From: JBGSKY01 sp041740995
Lineage (GTDB): Bacteria; Planctomycetota; Planctomycetia; Pirellulales; Pirellulaceae
DNA: 35,947 nt
Direction: 5' to 3'
NCBI GenBank assembly: GCA_041740995.1
Contig: JBGSKY010000233.1
Coordinates: 1-35,947, forward strand
Made by a program: the position numbers and the translations under genes. Positions 26,232 through 35,544 of this stretch are shown in pieces (the first letter of the stretch is position 1; each line of letters opens with the position of its first letter). The notes beneath the pieces are model-generated. The model saw only the letters and a list, made by a program, of their open reading frames with translations. It was not told the origin of the DNA and ran no database searches.

Positions 26232-27736
26232 GTTTTCTATCAAATGGCCGAACAAACGTGCATCCAGAATTTGAACGATGGGTTCGCAGCGAAACGCGAC
26301 GACAATTTTTTCGACAGGGCGGGAACGCACTCGGCATTGCTGCGTTGGCGCAGTTGGGCGGATTGAATTGCTTTGGTGCCGAATCGCAATCTGCCAGCGA
26401 TGCGTCATTCGAGAAATCCGCTTTGGGGCTACCGCATTTCGCACCTAAAGCTAAACGCGTTATCTATTTGCACATGGTTGGCGGTCCGTCGCAAATTGAT
26501 TTGTTCGACTACAAACCTCAGATGAAGGATTGGTACGATAAAGATCTCCCAGAATCGATTCGCAATGGCCAACGGCTAACGACTATGACCAGCGGTCAAG
26601 CTCGATTTCCGATCGCGCCGAGCATGTATAAATTTGCTCAGCATGGCAAGTCGGGAATGTGGGTCAGCGAGTTGCTGCCTCAGACGGCGAAAATTGTCGA
26701 CGATTTATGTTTCGTTCGTAGCATGCATACCGAAGCGATCAATCACGAGCCCGCGATAACTTATATGCAGACTGGAAACATGGTTACCGGCCGGCCATGC
26801 ATTGGGTCGTGGATTTCATACGGTCTGGGTTCAATGAATAATAACTTGCCGACGTTTGTCGTTCTGGTCGCTCAGCCGACGAATACTGAGCAGATTCAAG
26901 CGATCTCGGCGCGGTTGTGGTCAAGCGGTTATTTGTCAGGCGAACACTCAGGCGTCAGTTTCCGTAGCAGCGGCGATCCGATTTTGTATATCAATAATCC
27001 AGATGGCATTCCGACAAACATGCGGCGTCAGATGCTCGACGGATTGCGTGAATTAAACGAGCGTAACTTCAGCGTGGTCGGTGATCCTGAAACGCACACC
27101 AGGATACAGCAATACGAATTGGCCTTTCGAATGCAAGCCAGTGTGCCTGATCTGACCAACATCAGCGATGAACCGCAAAGCACATACGATCTATACGGTG
27201 AAGAAGCAAAAAAATCGGGCTCATTTGCGAACACTGCATTGATGGCGCGGCGGATGATCGAGCGAGATGTTCGATTCGTCCAAGTCTATCTCAACAATTG
27301 GGATCATCATGGTAATGTTGGAAAACGACTGCCTAGCCAATGTAAGGACATTGATCAAGCAACTTATGGATTGATTACCGATCTCAAACAACGTGGCTTG
27401 CTCGATTCAACGCTCGTGATTTGGGGTGGTGAATTTGGCCGAACGATCTATTCACAAGGCGGATTGAGTGAATCAAATTACGGTCGCGATCATCATCCTC
27501 GATGCTTTACGATGTGGATGGCCGGTGGTGGTTCAAAAGGTGGAACGATTTACGGCGAGACGGATGACTTTTCCTATAACATTGTTAAAGGCCCAGTGCA
27601 TGTCCGCGACTTTCACGCAACTGTCCTTAACCTTTTGGGCATTGACCACTCAAGGTTTACGTACAAACATCAAGGTCTGGACAACAAGTTGACGGGCGTT
27701 GAATCGGCGCGGGTCATTAACGATTTGATCGCTTAG
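26228..27736 (+). CDS. DUF1501 protein, exported by a Tat-type signal
   Basis: A 502-residue DUF1501 protein. I chose the ATG at 26228, which overlaps the PSCyt stop (ATGA) and places the twin arginines at R24-R25 (TRRQFFRQGGNALGIAAL). A start at 26177 would add an unlikely extension. Family motifs are GGPSQIDLFDYKP, RSMHTEAINHEPA, LVIWGGEFGRTIYS, YGRDHHPRCFTMWMAGG and VRDFHATVLNLLGID. It is homologous to the first DUF1501 gene in this window but divergent in the middle. The overlap means tight translational coupling with its PSCyt partner, which suggests the two products work in fixed ratio. Confidence 0.94.
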   Translation: MSFLSNGRTNVHPEFERWVRSETRRQFFRQGGNALGIAALAQLGGLNCFGAESQSASDASFEKSALGLPHFAPKAKRVIYLHMVGGPSQIDLFDYKPQMKDWYDKDLPESIRNGQRLTTMTSGQARFPIAPSMYKFAQHGKSGMWVSELLPQTAKIVDDLCFVRSMHTEAINHEPAITYMQTGNMVTGRPCIGSWISYGLGSMNNNLPTFVVLVAQPTNTEQIQAISARLWSSGYLSGEHSGVSFRSSGDPILYINNPDGIPTNMRRQMLDGLRELNERNFSVVGDPETHTRIQQYELAFRMQASVPDLTNISDEPQSTYDLYGEEAKKSGSFANTALMARRMIERDVRFVQVYLNNWDHHGNVGKRLPSQCKDIDQATYGLITDLKQRGLLDSTLVIWGGEFGRTIYSQGGLSESNYGRDHHPRCFTMWMAGGGSKGGTIYGETDDFSYNIVKGPVHVRDFHATVLNLLGIDHSRFTYKHQGLDNKLTGVESARVINDLIA

Positions 27737-27780
27737 CCGTCGATATTGCGATCAATTGCTAAACAAAACGCTGCAATCCT

Positions 27781-28815
27781 TTGTTAGAAGAAAATTTACA
27801 TCGCTTTGAAGCAGCAATCCTGCAAGCTTGGCCGCTGCCCAAATGGACCGGTTTGACGGTTTTGGTCGCTTGCAGTGGTGGTGCAGATTCGACAGCTTTA
27901 CTAATTGCGTTATCGCGACTTGCGCCTACGGGCACCACCCTGAAAGTTGCGCACTTCAATCATCGGCTTCGCGGCGTCCAATCCGATGCAGACGAGCAAT
28001 TTGTTCGCGAGCTTTGTGTTGAATTCGATTTGCAATTTCTTGTCGGCCGAGAAAATTCGACAACTAACACAAATTCAAGACAAATTCCGCGGGACGAAGC
28101 AACGTTACGCAATGACCGTTACAAATTTCTGAAAGAGTCCGCCTTGAGCATCGGCGCTCGTTATATCGCCACCGCACATCAGGCAGACGATCAGGTCGAA
28201 ACAGTCATCCATCGATGGTGTCGCGGTGCGGGACTAGCTGGTTTGTCTGGGATACGTTTTTCCCGCCCCATTGATGAAGAGATTATCGTCGTTCGGCCGC
28301 TGCTACGACTCTGGCGGTCTGACGTTCTGGCGTACCTTGGTGATCGCGAGCAAGAATTTCGAAACGATACTTCGAATTCATCGATCGACTACACTCGCAA
28401 TCGAATTAGAAACACGATCATTCCAATCCTTGAAAATTCTGTTCATTCGCACGCCGCTAGAAACATCAATCAGTCGGCACAGCAGTTAGCCGAAATTCTG
28501 CATTGGATCACGGAAGAGGCAAGCAACTTCATTCGCCGCGAGGTTAAATTTCAAAATCGGACCGCTGAGTTTTCCCAGCAATCGATTCGCGAGATCGCCC
28601 GTCCGCTTGCGATTGAAGTCCTGCGGTCAATCTGGGCGACGCAAAAATGGGCAGAACGTGATATGAGTTCGACGAAGTGGAATGAGCTTTACGCGTTTTT
28701 AATTACTGACGTTTCCGGAGCGAGCGGACGCGGACGACAAACAAGTTTTCCTGGTAACATCATTGCCGCCGTTAACGAGGGTGTAGTTTGTTTGAAGTCC
28801 AGCGACGCAATTTAA
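27781..28815 (+). CDS. tilS: tRNA(Ile)-lysidine synthase
   Basis: TilS converts C34 of the tRNA-Ile CAU anticodon to lysidine, so that AUA is read as isoleucine. The PP-loop CSGGADSTAL (31-40) binds ATP. HFNHRLRG and a long loop rich in D and E follow, with TAHQADDQVET as the second conserved block. RNDTSNSSIDYTRNRIR is the third. The 344-residue length fits the core enzyme without a full-length C-terminal extension like that of E. coli. The start is TTG at 27781, as no ATG precedes the PP-loop. Its stop overlaps the stop of the converging kinase by four bases (28812-28815). Confidence 0.95.
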   Translation: MLEENLHRFEAAILQAWPLPKWTGLTVLVACSGGADSTALLIALSRLAPTGTTLKVAHFNHRLRGVQSDADEQFVRELCVEFDLQFLVGRENSTTNTNSRQIPRDEATLRNDRYKFLKESALSIGARYIATAHQADDQVETVIHRWCRGAGLAGLSGIRFSRPIDEEIIVVRPLLRLWRSDVLAYLGDREQEFRNDTSNSSIDYTRNRIRNTIIPILENSVHSHAARNINQSAQQLAEILHWITEEASNFIRREVKFQNRTAEFSQQSIREIARPLAIEVLRSIWATQKWAERDMSSTKWNELYAFLITDVSGASGRGRQTSFPGNIIAAVNEGVVCLKSSDAI

Positions 28816-31208
28816 AATGGTCTCAATCCTTCACGTTGCTGAAAGGTCAATTTTCCGTCAAAAGGCATTCCAATCATCTTTGACCAAATTTCACGTTGAT
28901 CTGGTGTCAGCAATGCAAGGATGGAACTGACCAAGTCTTTTGACTCGATGTCGCTTAAAGTTAGATTAGGTTCGAATCCATGCGGGCCGCCTGGCGGCAT
29001 CCGATCCGCAAAAGCTTGCAGAGGTCCGTCGAAGCGATTTCCTTTGCCTGGCCCTCCCCGTTCTGGCCCTCCGCGATTAGGACCGCCCCGATCTGGTCCC
29101 CCTCGATCCGGTCCGCCGCGCTCGAATCGCATTCTAAATCTTGATTCATGAAAAGCGGACTCAATTTTATTGTTGATTTCGGATTTTTGGTCGGCGGTCA
29201 ACGACAGTTTGGTGACTACATCGAGCTCACGAAAAACCATCGGGCCTTGAATCTGTAGTGAGATTTGCTTGAGTCTTTCTCTTTGTTTGGTCGTCAAGAT
29301 TTGTGACAGTCGAGCGTCATTCAACTTTGCCGCTTCTACGATCGTCTCATACATTGGCGGACCGTCTGGCGGAGGTGGTCGATCTTCTTGCTCTGGCTGT
29401 TCGGGACCGAAAGTGAACGGAGGTCGTGGGGGCGGTCCATTCATCGGTCGTCGTTGTAGACGCCGATTCAGTTCGTGCTGGCTTATAAAGGCTTCGATTT
29501 GCACTTGCGCATCGGCTGACAAATTCAAGTCCTTCAGCACGTCTGGCTCGGTTAGCAAGATGCTGTAGCGGTCGGTTTGCACGAGCGATAAATCAGCTAA
29601 GATTCGGCTGACGCGGTCTCTTGTGATTTCTAGCTCGTTGCGAGCATCTGGGTCTTCGCCGCGTTCTTTGATGATATCCTGATAGTATGAAAGCGCGAGG
29701 CTCAAAAGACGCTGGCGCAAACCTTCTTCAAAAGGGTTATCAGAAAGTTCGTCTTCTGCCAGGGCTATCATTTCATCAGCAGCGCTTTGGGCCAAAGCAA
29801 GTCTATTTTCGGCTTGTTGTGCTCGTGACATCTCCCGTGCAAGTGATTGTTCTACCAATCCTCTTTGACGCGCGACGGCGGCGGCGGTGATACCCGCAGC
29901 AATAAAGCCGATTATCGAAACAAGTACAACGGAGGCTACGGTTGCCGGATGACGACGCATCCACTTTCTTGTTTGATCGACTAGCGTTGCACGTTTGGCG
30001 AGGATCGGTCGTTGGTCAAGAAAACGCTTCAGGTCTTGGGCCATCGCGCCAGCGCTGGCATACCGATCCGCGGCAGATGATTCGATCGCCTTTAGCACAA
30101 TCGTGTCAAGCTCTAGCGGGATAGAACGATTTAGTTGCCGCGGCGGAGTTGGCGATTCATTGAGAATTTGATTCAACAATCGTTGTCGATCTTGGCCGTC
30201 GAACAAAGATTTTCCGGTCAGCAATTCGTACAACGTCACACCCAACGAGTAGATATCCGTACGATGGTCAACCGCACCGCGTTGCCCGGAAGCCTGTTCA
30301 GGACTCATGTATCGCAAAGTTCCTAGCAAGTCACCGGTTTGTGTGACTTGTTGATTTGTGGCAACATGGGCCAAACCGAAATCTGTTATCCAAATCTTTC
30401 CAGTTCGATCCAGCAGCAAATTCGCCGGTTTGATATCGCGATGGACAACGCCGCAGGCGTGTGCGTAATCCAATGCGTCGGCCACGTCGGCAATCAGTTT
30501 TGCGATGCTTCTAAACCTGGCTTTACTCGATGCTCCAAGGCGAAATTCCGCGTGTGAAGCAAGTGTCGAATCTAGTTTCGATTCGATTGTCGCAGACTTT
30601 TTCGACGACTCTTGGATCGGTGAAATTTTGTTAGTAGGATCTTTTTCAGCGATTGTCTTGGCTGATCGATCGGCGTTCTCGATCGCTTCGGCAACGGATT
30701 GCCCGTTGATCAATTGCATCGCGTAGTAATGAGTTCCACGATCGCAGCCAACGGCATAGACGGGGACGATATTAGTATGGTGCAGTTGTGCGGCGGCCTG
30801 CGCTTCGACTCGAAAACGTTGCAGATGACGATCGTCAAGCGAAGCAGCGAAAGGAAGCACTTTTAAAGCAACCGAACGACCGAGTGATAGCTGGATTGCT
30901 TCGTAGACGACTCCCATGCCTCCTCGGCCGATTTGTCGAACGATTCGAAAATCGCCTAACGGCTGAAAATCGATCTCAGCGTTCGGCGACGGTGTTGACC
31001 TGCTCAGGCCGTGTGCAAGTTCAAGACCTTCCAAGCACCGCTGGAGCTCGGCCTTCAATACGGGCATTCTCTCCAAGTAAGCCGCCTTGTCGGGGCGATT
31101 TCCCAATTCAAGTTCAGCAAGGTACTCGCGCGATAACTGCAACAAGCGCGGATCGTCGTCAGCGTCCGGTATGAAGGATTGTGTTTGAGAGAGTTCGTCA
31201 GATTTCAT
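28812..31208 (-). CDS. Transmembrane Ser/Thr protein kinase with LTxxQ-like extracytoplasmic domain
   Basis: A 798-residue Hanks-type kinase. The N-terminal 80 residues resemble the short helical region seen before planctomycete kinases. The kinase domain is about 86-398: Gly loop IGRGGMGVV (93-101), K116, HRDIKPANLLL with D258, DFGL (276-279) and GTLRYMSPEQ (296-305). A poorly conserved insertion (about 180-225) sits before the catalytic helix. One membrane span lies at about 420-445. The outer part holds a coiled-coil-like stretch (450-540), LSADAQVQIEAF, LTTKQRERLKQI, LSLTADQKSEIN and LLTPDQREIW, which resemble LTxxQ repeats of the Spy/CpxP kind, and an RGGP repeat (697-720). It lies six bases from the sigma factor stop. 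Confidence 0.93.
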   Translation of the reverse strand: MKSDELSQTQSFIPDADDDPRLLQLSREYLAELELGNRPDKAAYLERMPVLKAELQRCLEGLELAHGLSRSTPSPNAEIDFQPLGDFRIVRQIGRGGMGVVYEAIQLSLGRSVALKVLPFAASLDDRHLQRFRVEAQAAAQLHHTNIVPVYAVGCDRGTHYYAMQLINGQSVAEAIENADRSAKTIAEKDPTNKISPIQESSKKSATIESKLDSTLASHAEFRLGASSKARFRSIAKLIADVADALDYAHACGVVHRDIKPANLLLDRTGKIWITDFGLAHVATNQQVTQTGDLLGTLRYMSPEQASGQRGAVDHRTDIYSLGVTLYELLTGKSLFDGQDRQRLLNQILNESPTPPRQLNRSIPLELDTIVLKAIESSAADRYASAGAMAQDLKRFLDQRPILAKRATLVDQTRKWMRRHPATVASVVLVSIIGFIAAGITAAAVARQRGLVEQSLAREMSRAQQAENRLALAQSAADEMIALAEDELSDNPFEEGLRQRLLSLALSYYQDIIKERGEDPDARNELEITRDRVSRILADLSLVQTDRYSILLTEPDVLKDLNLSADAQVQIEAFISQHELNRRLQRRPMNGPPPRPPFTFGPEQPEQEDRPPPPDGPPMYETIVEAAKLNDARLSQILTTKQRERLKQISLQIQGPMVFRELDVVTKLSLTADQKSEINNKIESAFHESRFRMRFERGGPDRGGPDRGGPNRGGPERGGPGKGNRFDGPLQAFADRMPPGGPHGFEPNLTLSDIESKDLVSSILALLTPDQREIWSKMIGMPFDGKLTFQQREGLRPF
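29049..29120 (-). repeat. 15-bp tandem repeat encoding RGGP(D/N/E)
   Basis: Five degenerate 15-bp units within the kinase gene encode RGGPD, RGGPD, RGGPN, RGGPE and RGGPG. The third bases vary between units, so the protein sequence is kept while the DNA has drifted. This suggests selection for the glycine- and arginine-rich segment rather than a fresh slippage. Confidence 0.85.
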
Positions 31209-31214
31209 AGGACG

Positions 31215-31832
31215 TCAACTTTGGGCAAATTCACTCTTCAATTTCGTCAGTCCGCGCAACCACAATTTTTCAACACTGTCGACGCTGCGATTCATGCGAA
31301 TAGCAATTTCTGGGAATTTTAGGCCTTCCATGTGCCGCATGATCAACACGTCACGATAATCGTCGGCCAGTCGCATCAAGGCGTCTACCGCGAGTTGCGA
31401 TTGCTCATGTTTTGCTACGTGCTGACTGGGCGAACTATTCGGATCAATGACCATTTTGCCAAGCGTCATTGCGGAATGATCGAGATCATTTTGAATTTGT
31501 TGTTCGAGTCTGAGGTCGCGTTGTTGTGTGCCCAAGTAATGCCGCAATACGCTTGCAATTCGAGTCGTGAGAATTGCTCGCAGCCATTGTGAAAACTCCG
31601 GCTCGCTGGTTCCATTGAATTTCGAAATCGCTCGATGGGCATCTAAAAAGATCTCTTGAACAACGTCCGCAGCATCAAGCTTTCGTTTCAAATGTTTCCC
31701 AAGCTGCAATTCAACCATCAGCGTAAGAAACGGACGATAGCTTTCGAACAAGCTTCCGAGACTTTCCTGGTCGCCCGACTTGGCAGCGGCTAATTTCGCC
31801 GCAAAAATCTTAGATGAGTCCTCGACGTTCAA
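31215..31832 (-). CDS. ECF-type RNA polymerase sigma factor linked to a Ser/Thr kinase
   Basis: A 205-residue group IV sigma factor when started at TTG 31832, which has AAGGA nine bases upstream. The frame is open to 31943, but the extension is not sigma-like. Region 2 contains KLDAADVVQEIFLDAHRAISKF and FSQWLRAIL. Region 4 has the helix-turn-helix RDVLIMRHMEGLKFPEIAIRM, then VEKLWLRGLTKLK. The kinase start is six bases past its stop, the arrangement of ECF groups thought to be controlled by Ser/Thr phosphorylation rather than an anti-sigma factor. No anti-sigma gene is nearby. The usual DAED motif of region 2.2 reads DAAD here. Confidence 0.92.
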   Translation of the reverse strand: MNVEDSSKIFAAKLAAAKSGDQESLGSLFESYRPFLTLMVELQLGKHLKRKLDAADVVQEIFLDAHRAISKFNGTSEPEFSQWLRAILTTRIASVLRHYLGTQQRDLRLEQQIQNDLDHSAMTLGKMVIDPNSSPSQHVAKHEQSQLAVDALMRLADDYRDVLIMRHMEGLKFPEIAIRMNRSVDSVEKLWLRGLTKLKSEFAQS

Positions 31833-32075
31833 TCTGAACAATCCTTGAGTAAAACAAGCGTTAAGCCTTAGTAGTCTATCGCAGATTGCTCTTGGAGTTG
31901 GCCAGAGGACCAGTCCCGGCTTACGATCTGCAAGCTTGACCAAAAATTAAGCTGCTGAAGACTATCATTAGAATTTACTTGAAGCAGGCTATGGAACCCA
32001 TTCAGTCTACCAGAGTTCCTAACATTTTCCGCGATTGAGCCATTCGCAAGACCGCTTGAAAAATTCGCAATTGAA
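31833..32075. other. Non-coding region upstream of the sigma factor
   Basis: It should hold the promoter of the sigma-kinase unit, reading left. I see no second gene and no clear -35/-10 pair. An open extension of the sigma frame covers part of it (to 31943) but reads unlike the family. Confidence 0.4.
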
Positions 32076-32151
32076 TTAGAACCTGTCCAAAAACGGGTCT
32101 GACCTTCTCCGCTGCTCCAAAGGGTCAGACCGCTTTTCGGAAAGGCACTTA
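32076..32151. repeat. Palindromic intergenic element, copy 3 (degenerate)
   Basis: The ends TTAGAACC and GCACTTA and the core GGGTCTGACC...GGGTCAGACC match the other copies, but several arm bases have changed (CTGTCCAAAAACGGG on the left, CGCTTTTCGGAAAGG on the right). The spacer TTCTCCGCTGCTCCAAA runs in the same direction as copy 1. It lies between the 3' end of carB and the sigma factor. Confidence 0.88.
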
Positions 32152-32295
32152 ATACGATTAAAGACTGGGTTCTAAAATCTTGCAAACATTCAATTTTCCT
32201 ACCTCATCTAATAGTAAGAAAATACAGTCATTTTGATCGAAGCGGTCTTTGCTCGACAGCGTTCGAATCACAGGCCTGTTTTTCGAATGTAATCC

Positions 32296-35200
32296 TTAGC
32301 AACCGAATCGTTCTTGTAGCGACAAGACCGTCATTTCCTTCGTTCGCACCACTTTCATAGCGATCACGGCGGCCTCCGCAGCGGCGATCGTTGTTATGCA
32401 TGGAACGCCAAATTGAACTGCCGCGGCACGGATACGTCCTTCATCGGTACGCGCCCCTTTGCCGTTGGGAGTATTGATGATCAGCGATACGTCGTTGTTC
32501 TTGAGGTAGTCGATCAAGTTCGGATTGCCTTCGCCCAATTTTCGTACTCGGGTAACCGGGTAGCCAAGTTTTTCGATGTGTGCAGCAGTACCGCTGGTCG
32601 CTAATAATTTGTATCCCATTTCAAGCAGCATTCCTGCAAAGTCTGGCATATTCCCTCGGTGTCGCGAGGAAACGCTCAGAAAGACATTTCCACTTTCAGG
32701 CAAGACTACTCCAGCGGCGATCTGGCTTTTTGCAAACGCGATTGAGAAATCTTCGCTAGTGCCCATGACTTCGCCAGTCGAACGCATTTCAGGACCGAGG
32801 ACAATGTCAACGCCAGCGAATTTGCGAAACGGAAAGACACTTTCCTTTACACTGACATGCTTTGGAATAGGTTCGGACGTGACACCCAATGATTGCAGCG
32901 ATCGCCCAGCCATAACTTTTGCGGCGATATTGGCCACAGGAACACCCGTCGCTTTGGCAACAAATGGAACAGTTCGGCTGGCTCGCGGATTGACTTCCAA
33001 GACGTAGACGATCGAGTTACCGTCTTCTTCTTTGACAGCAAATTGCACGTTCATCAAACCGATGACATTAAGTTTTTTTGCCATGGCAACGGTTGCCGCT
33101 CGAATTTCTTGCAGCACGCTCGCTTGAAGATAGTGCGGTGGAATCGCGCAAGCCGAATCACCGGAGTGCACGCCCGCTTCTTCGATGTGCTCCATGATTC
33201 CCATGATGACGACATCTTGCCCATCGCCGATAGCATCGACATCGACTTCGGTTGCGTCTTCCAAGAAGCGGTCGATCAAGACTGGTTGACCTTCGGCGAC
33301 CACGAAAGCTTCCAACACGTAGCGATCGAATTGCGAGCTGTCGTAGCAAATTTCCATCGCTCGTCCACCGAGCACAAAGCTTGGTCGAACGAGAACTGGA
33401 AACCCAATTCGTTGAACACAGGACCGAGCTTGCTCAAGGTTTCGTGCGATACCGTTGGCGGGCTGTTTCAGGCCCAGTTCGGCCAGGAATTTTTGAAACT
33501 TTTCTCTGTCTTCGGCTGCCTCGATCGTGTCAACGCTGGTGCCGATGATCGGAACGCCAGCAGTAGCCAGAGCACGCGCCAAGTTCAGTGGCGTCTGGCC
33601 GCCAAATTGGACGATTACACCATCGGGCTGCGTGCTGTCAAAGATGTTTAGCACATCTTCAGCCGTCAACGGTTCAAAAAACAATAGATCGCTGGTGTCG
33701 TAGTCGGTTGATACCGTCTCGGGGTTGCTATTAACCATAATCGATTCGATGCCCATTTCGCGGAGGGCATACGAAGCGTGGCAGCAACAATAATCGAATT
33801 CGATGCCCTGGCCGATTCGGTTTGGACCGCCGCCAAGAATCATAATTCGTTTCTTGTTAGGATCTTTCGCGGGCAGCTCGTCTTCGTGTTCGTAAGTGCT
33901 GTAGTAATATGGCGTGTACGCTTCAAATTCCGCGGCACAGGTATCGACAGACTTATAAACAGCACGAATACCATGCTGTAACCGCCAATTTCGGACTTCG
34001 GTATCGTCACTTCCGAGCATTGTGGCAAGCTGGCGATCAGAGAATCCAAGTCGCTTGGCGGACCACATCGAGTCTTTATCCATCGCGGCAAGGGTGCCGA
34101 TTTGTCGGAGTTCCTCTTCCGCCTCAACGATTTGTGATAACTGGTCCAAGAACCAGGGATCAATATTCGTCAATTGGTTTATTTCTTGAAGCGAAAATCC
34201 AGCTTTGATCGCGTATCGGAGGAACCAGACTCGTTCGGCATTGGGACGAATCAACTTGCTGCGAATCTCGTCGTCATCGGGTTGGTCTTCTCGACCCCAC
34301 CGATCCTTGCTGTCGCACCCAAAGCCGAATGCGCCGACCTCGAGTCCGCGGAGAGCTTTTTGAAACGACTCTTTAAAAGTCCGGCCGATTGCCATCGTTT
34401 CCCCGACGCTTTTCATTTGCGTCGTTAGCGTTGAATCGGCTTCTTGGAATTTCTCAAAAGCAAATCGCGGAATTTTCGTGACGACATAGTCAATTGTCGG
34501 TTCGAAGCACGCCTGAGTTTTCTTGGTGATGTCGTTGGGAAGCTCGTGCAGTCGGTAGCCAATTGCCAGCTTGGCCGCGATCTTCGCGATTGGGAAGCCG
34601 GTCGCTTTACTTGCCAGCGCACTGCTGCGAGAGACGCGCGGGTTCATTTCTATAACGATCATTCGACCATTAGTTGGGTTGATCGCGAACTGGATATTCG
34701 ATCCACCTGTTTCGACCCCAATTTCTCGGATTACTGCCAGCGACGCATCACGCATGCGTTGATACTCTTTGTCGGTCAGCGTTTGCGCCGGAGCAACTGT
34801 AATTGAATCGCCCGTATGCACTCCCATTGGATCGAAGTTTTCAATCGCGCAGATGATCACGACATTGTCGTCGGCATCACGCATGACTTCCATCTCATAC
34901 TCTTTCCAACCAATGATCGATTCTTCGATCAAGACTTCGGTGGTCGGCGATTGGGTCAGCCCGTTGAGGACCAATGCGTCAAAATCGTCGCGGTTGTAAG
35001 CGATTGCTGACCCGCTACCGCCCATTGTGAACGAAGGCCGGACGACGCAAGGCAATCCCACCTCAGCTAGCACTTCGCGTGCTCGAACAAGATCGTGAAC
35101 GACATCGCCGCGACAAACTTCAAGTCCGATTTTATTCATTGCGGCTTTGAATTCATCGCGAGCTTCGGCTTTTTGGATGACCGACGGAATCGCTCCGATC

Positions 35201-35544
35201 ATTTCGACATTGTACTTTTTGAGTATGCCGTGTTTGTCCAGAGCCATCGCAATGTTCAACGCCGTCTGGCCACCGAGCGTCGGTAGAATCGCATCTGGTC
35301 TTTCGCGCTCGATCACCTTCGTGACGAACTCCCATGTCAACGGTTCAATATAAGTTCGCTCGGCTAGTGCCGGGTCGGTCATGATCGTCGCCGGATTGCT
35401 GTTCACCAAAACGACTTCGTAACCTTCCTCGCGGAGGGCCTTGCAAGCCTGAGTGCCCGAATAATCGAACTCACAGGCTTGACCAATAACAATGGGTCCG
35501 GAGCCGATCAGCAAGATTTTGTGAATGTCGGTACGGCGCGGCAC
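32296..35544 (-). CDS. carB: Carbamoyl-phosphate synthase large subunit
   Basis: A 1082-residue enzyme that makes carbamoyl phosphate from bicarbonate, two ATP and ammonia delivered by CarA, for pyrimidine and arginine synthesis. Two homologous ATP-grasp halves are visible. The first opens KILLIGSGPIVIGQACEFDY and includes GQTALNIA and MGVHTGDSITVAPAQ. The second opens RIMILGGGPNRIGQGIEFDY and includes GQTPLNLA, AGVHSGDSACAIPP and VLEVNPRASRTVPF. The C-terminal MGS-like regulatory domain has YKLLATSGTAAHIEKLG. The start is GTG 35544 with AGAGG six bases before it. carA is not in the window. Two palindromic repeats flank the gene. Confidence 0.98.
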   Translation of the reverse strand: MPRRTDIHKILLIGSGPIVIGQACEFDYSGTQACKALREEGYEVVLVNSNPATIMTDPALAERTYIEPLTWEFVTKVIERERPDAILPTLGGQTALNIAMALDKHGILKKYNVEMIGAIPSVIQKAEARDEFKAAMNKIGLEVCRGDVVHDLVRAREVLAEVGLPCVVRPSFTMGGSGSAIAYNRDDFDALVLNGLTQSPTTEVLIEESIIGWKEYEMEVMRDADDNVVIICAIENFDPMGVHTGDSITVAPAQTLTDKEYQRMRDASLAVIREIGVETGGSNIQFAINPTNGRMIVIEMNPRVSRSSALASKATGFPIAKIAAKLAIGYRLHELPNDITKKTQACFEPTIDYVVTKIPRFAFEKFQEADSTLTTQMKSVGETMAIGRTFKESFQKALRGLEVGAFGFGCDSKDRWGREDQPDDDEIRSKLIRPNAERVWFLRYAIKAGFSLQEINQLTNIDPWFLDQLSQIVEAEEELRQIGTLAAMDKDSMWSAKRLGFSDRQLATMLGSDDTEVRNWRLQHGIRAVYKSVDTCAAEFEAYTPYYYSTYEHEDELPAKDPNKKRIMILGGGPNRIGQGIEFDYCCCHASYALREMGIESIMVNSNPETVSTDYDTSDLLFFEPLTAEDVLNIFDSTQPDGVIVQFGGQTPLNLARALATAGVPIIGTSVDTIEAAEDREKFQKFLAELGLKQPANGIARNLEQARSCVQRIGFPVLVRPSFVLGGRAMEICYDSSQFDRYVLEAFVVAEGQPVLIDRFLEDATEVDVDAIGDGQDVVIMGIMEHIEEAGVHSGDSACAIPPHYLQASVLQEIRAATVAMAKKLNVIGLMNVQFAVKEEDGNSIVYVLEVNPRASRTVPFVAKATGVPVANIAAKVMAGRSLQSLGVTSEPIPKHVSVKESVFPFRKFAGVDIVLGPEMRSTGEVMGTSEDFSIAFAKSQIAAGVVLPESGNVFLSVSSRHRGNMPDFAGMLLEMGYKLLATSGTAAHIEKLGYPVTRVRKLGEGNPNLIDYLKNNDVSLIINTPNGKGARTDEGRIRAAAVQFGVPCITTIAAAEAAVIAMKVVRTKEMTVLSLQERFGC

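Noticed and set aside
32893..33651. Plus-strand open frame of 252 codons inside carB
   Set aside because: It is antisense to the conserved carB core, with no start context and a composition typical of a complementary frame.
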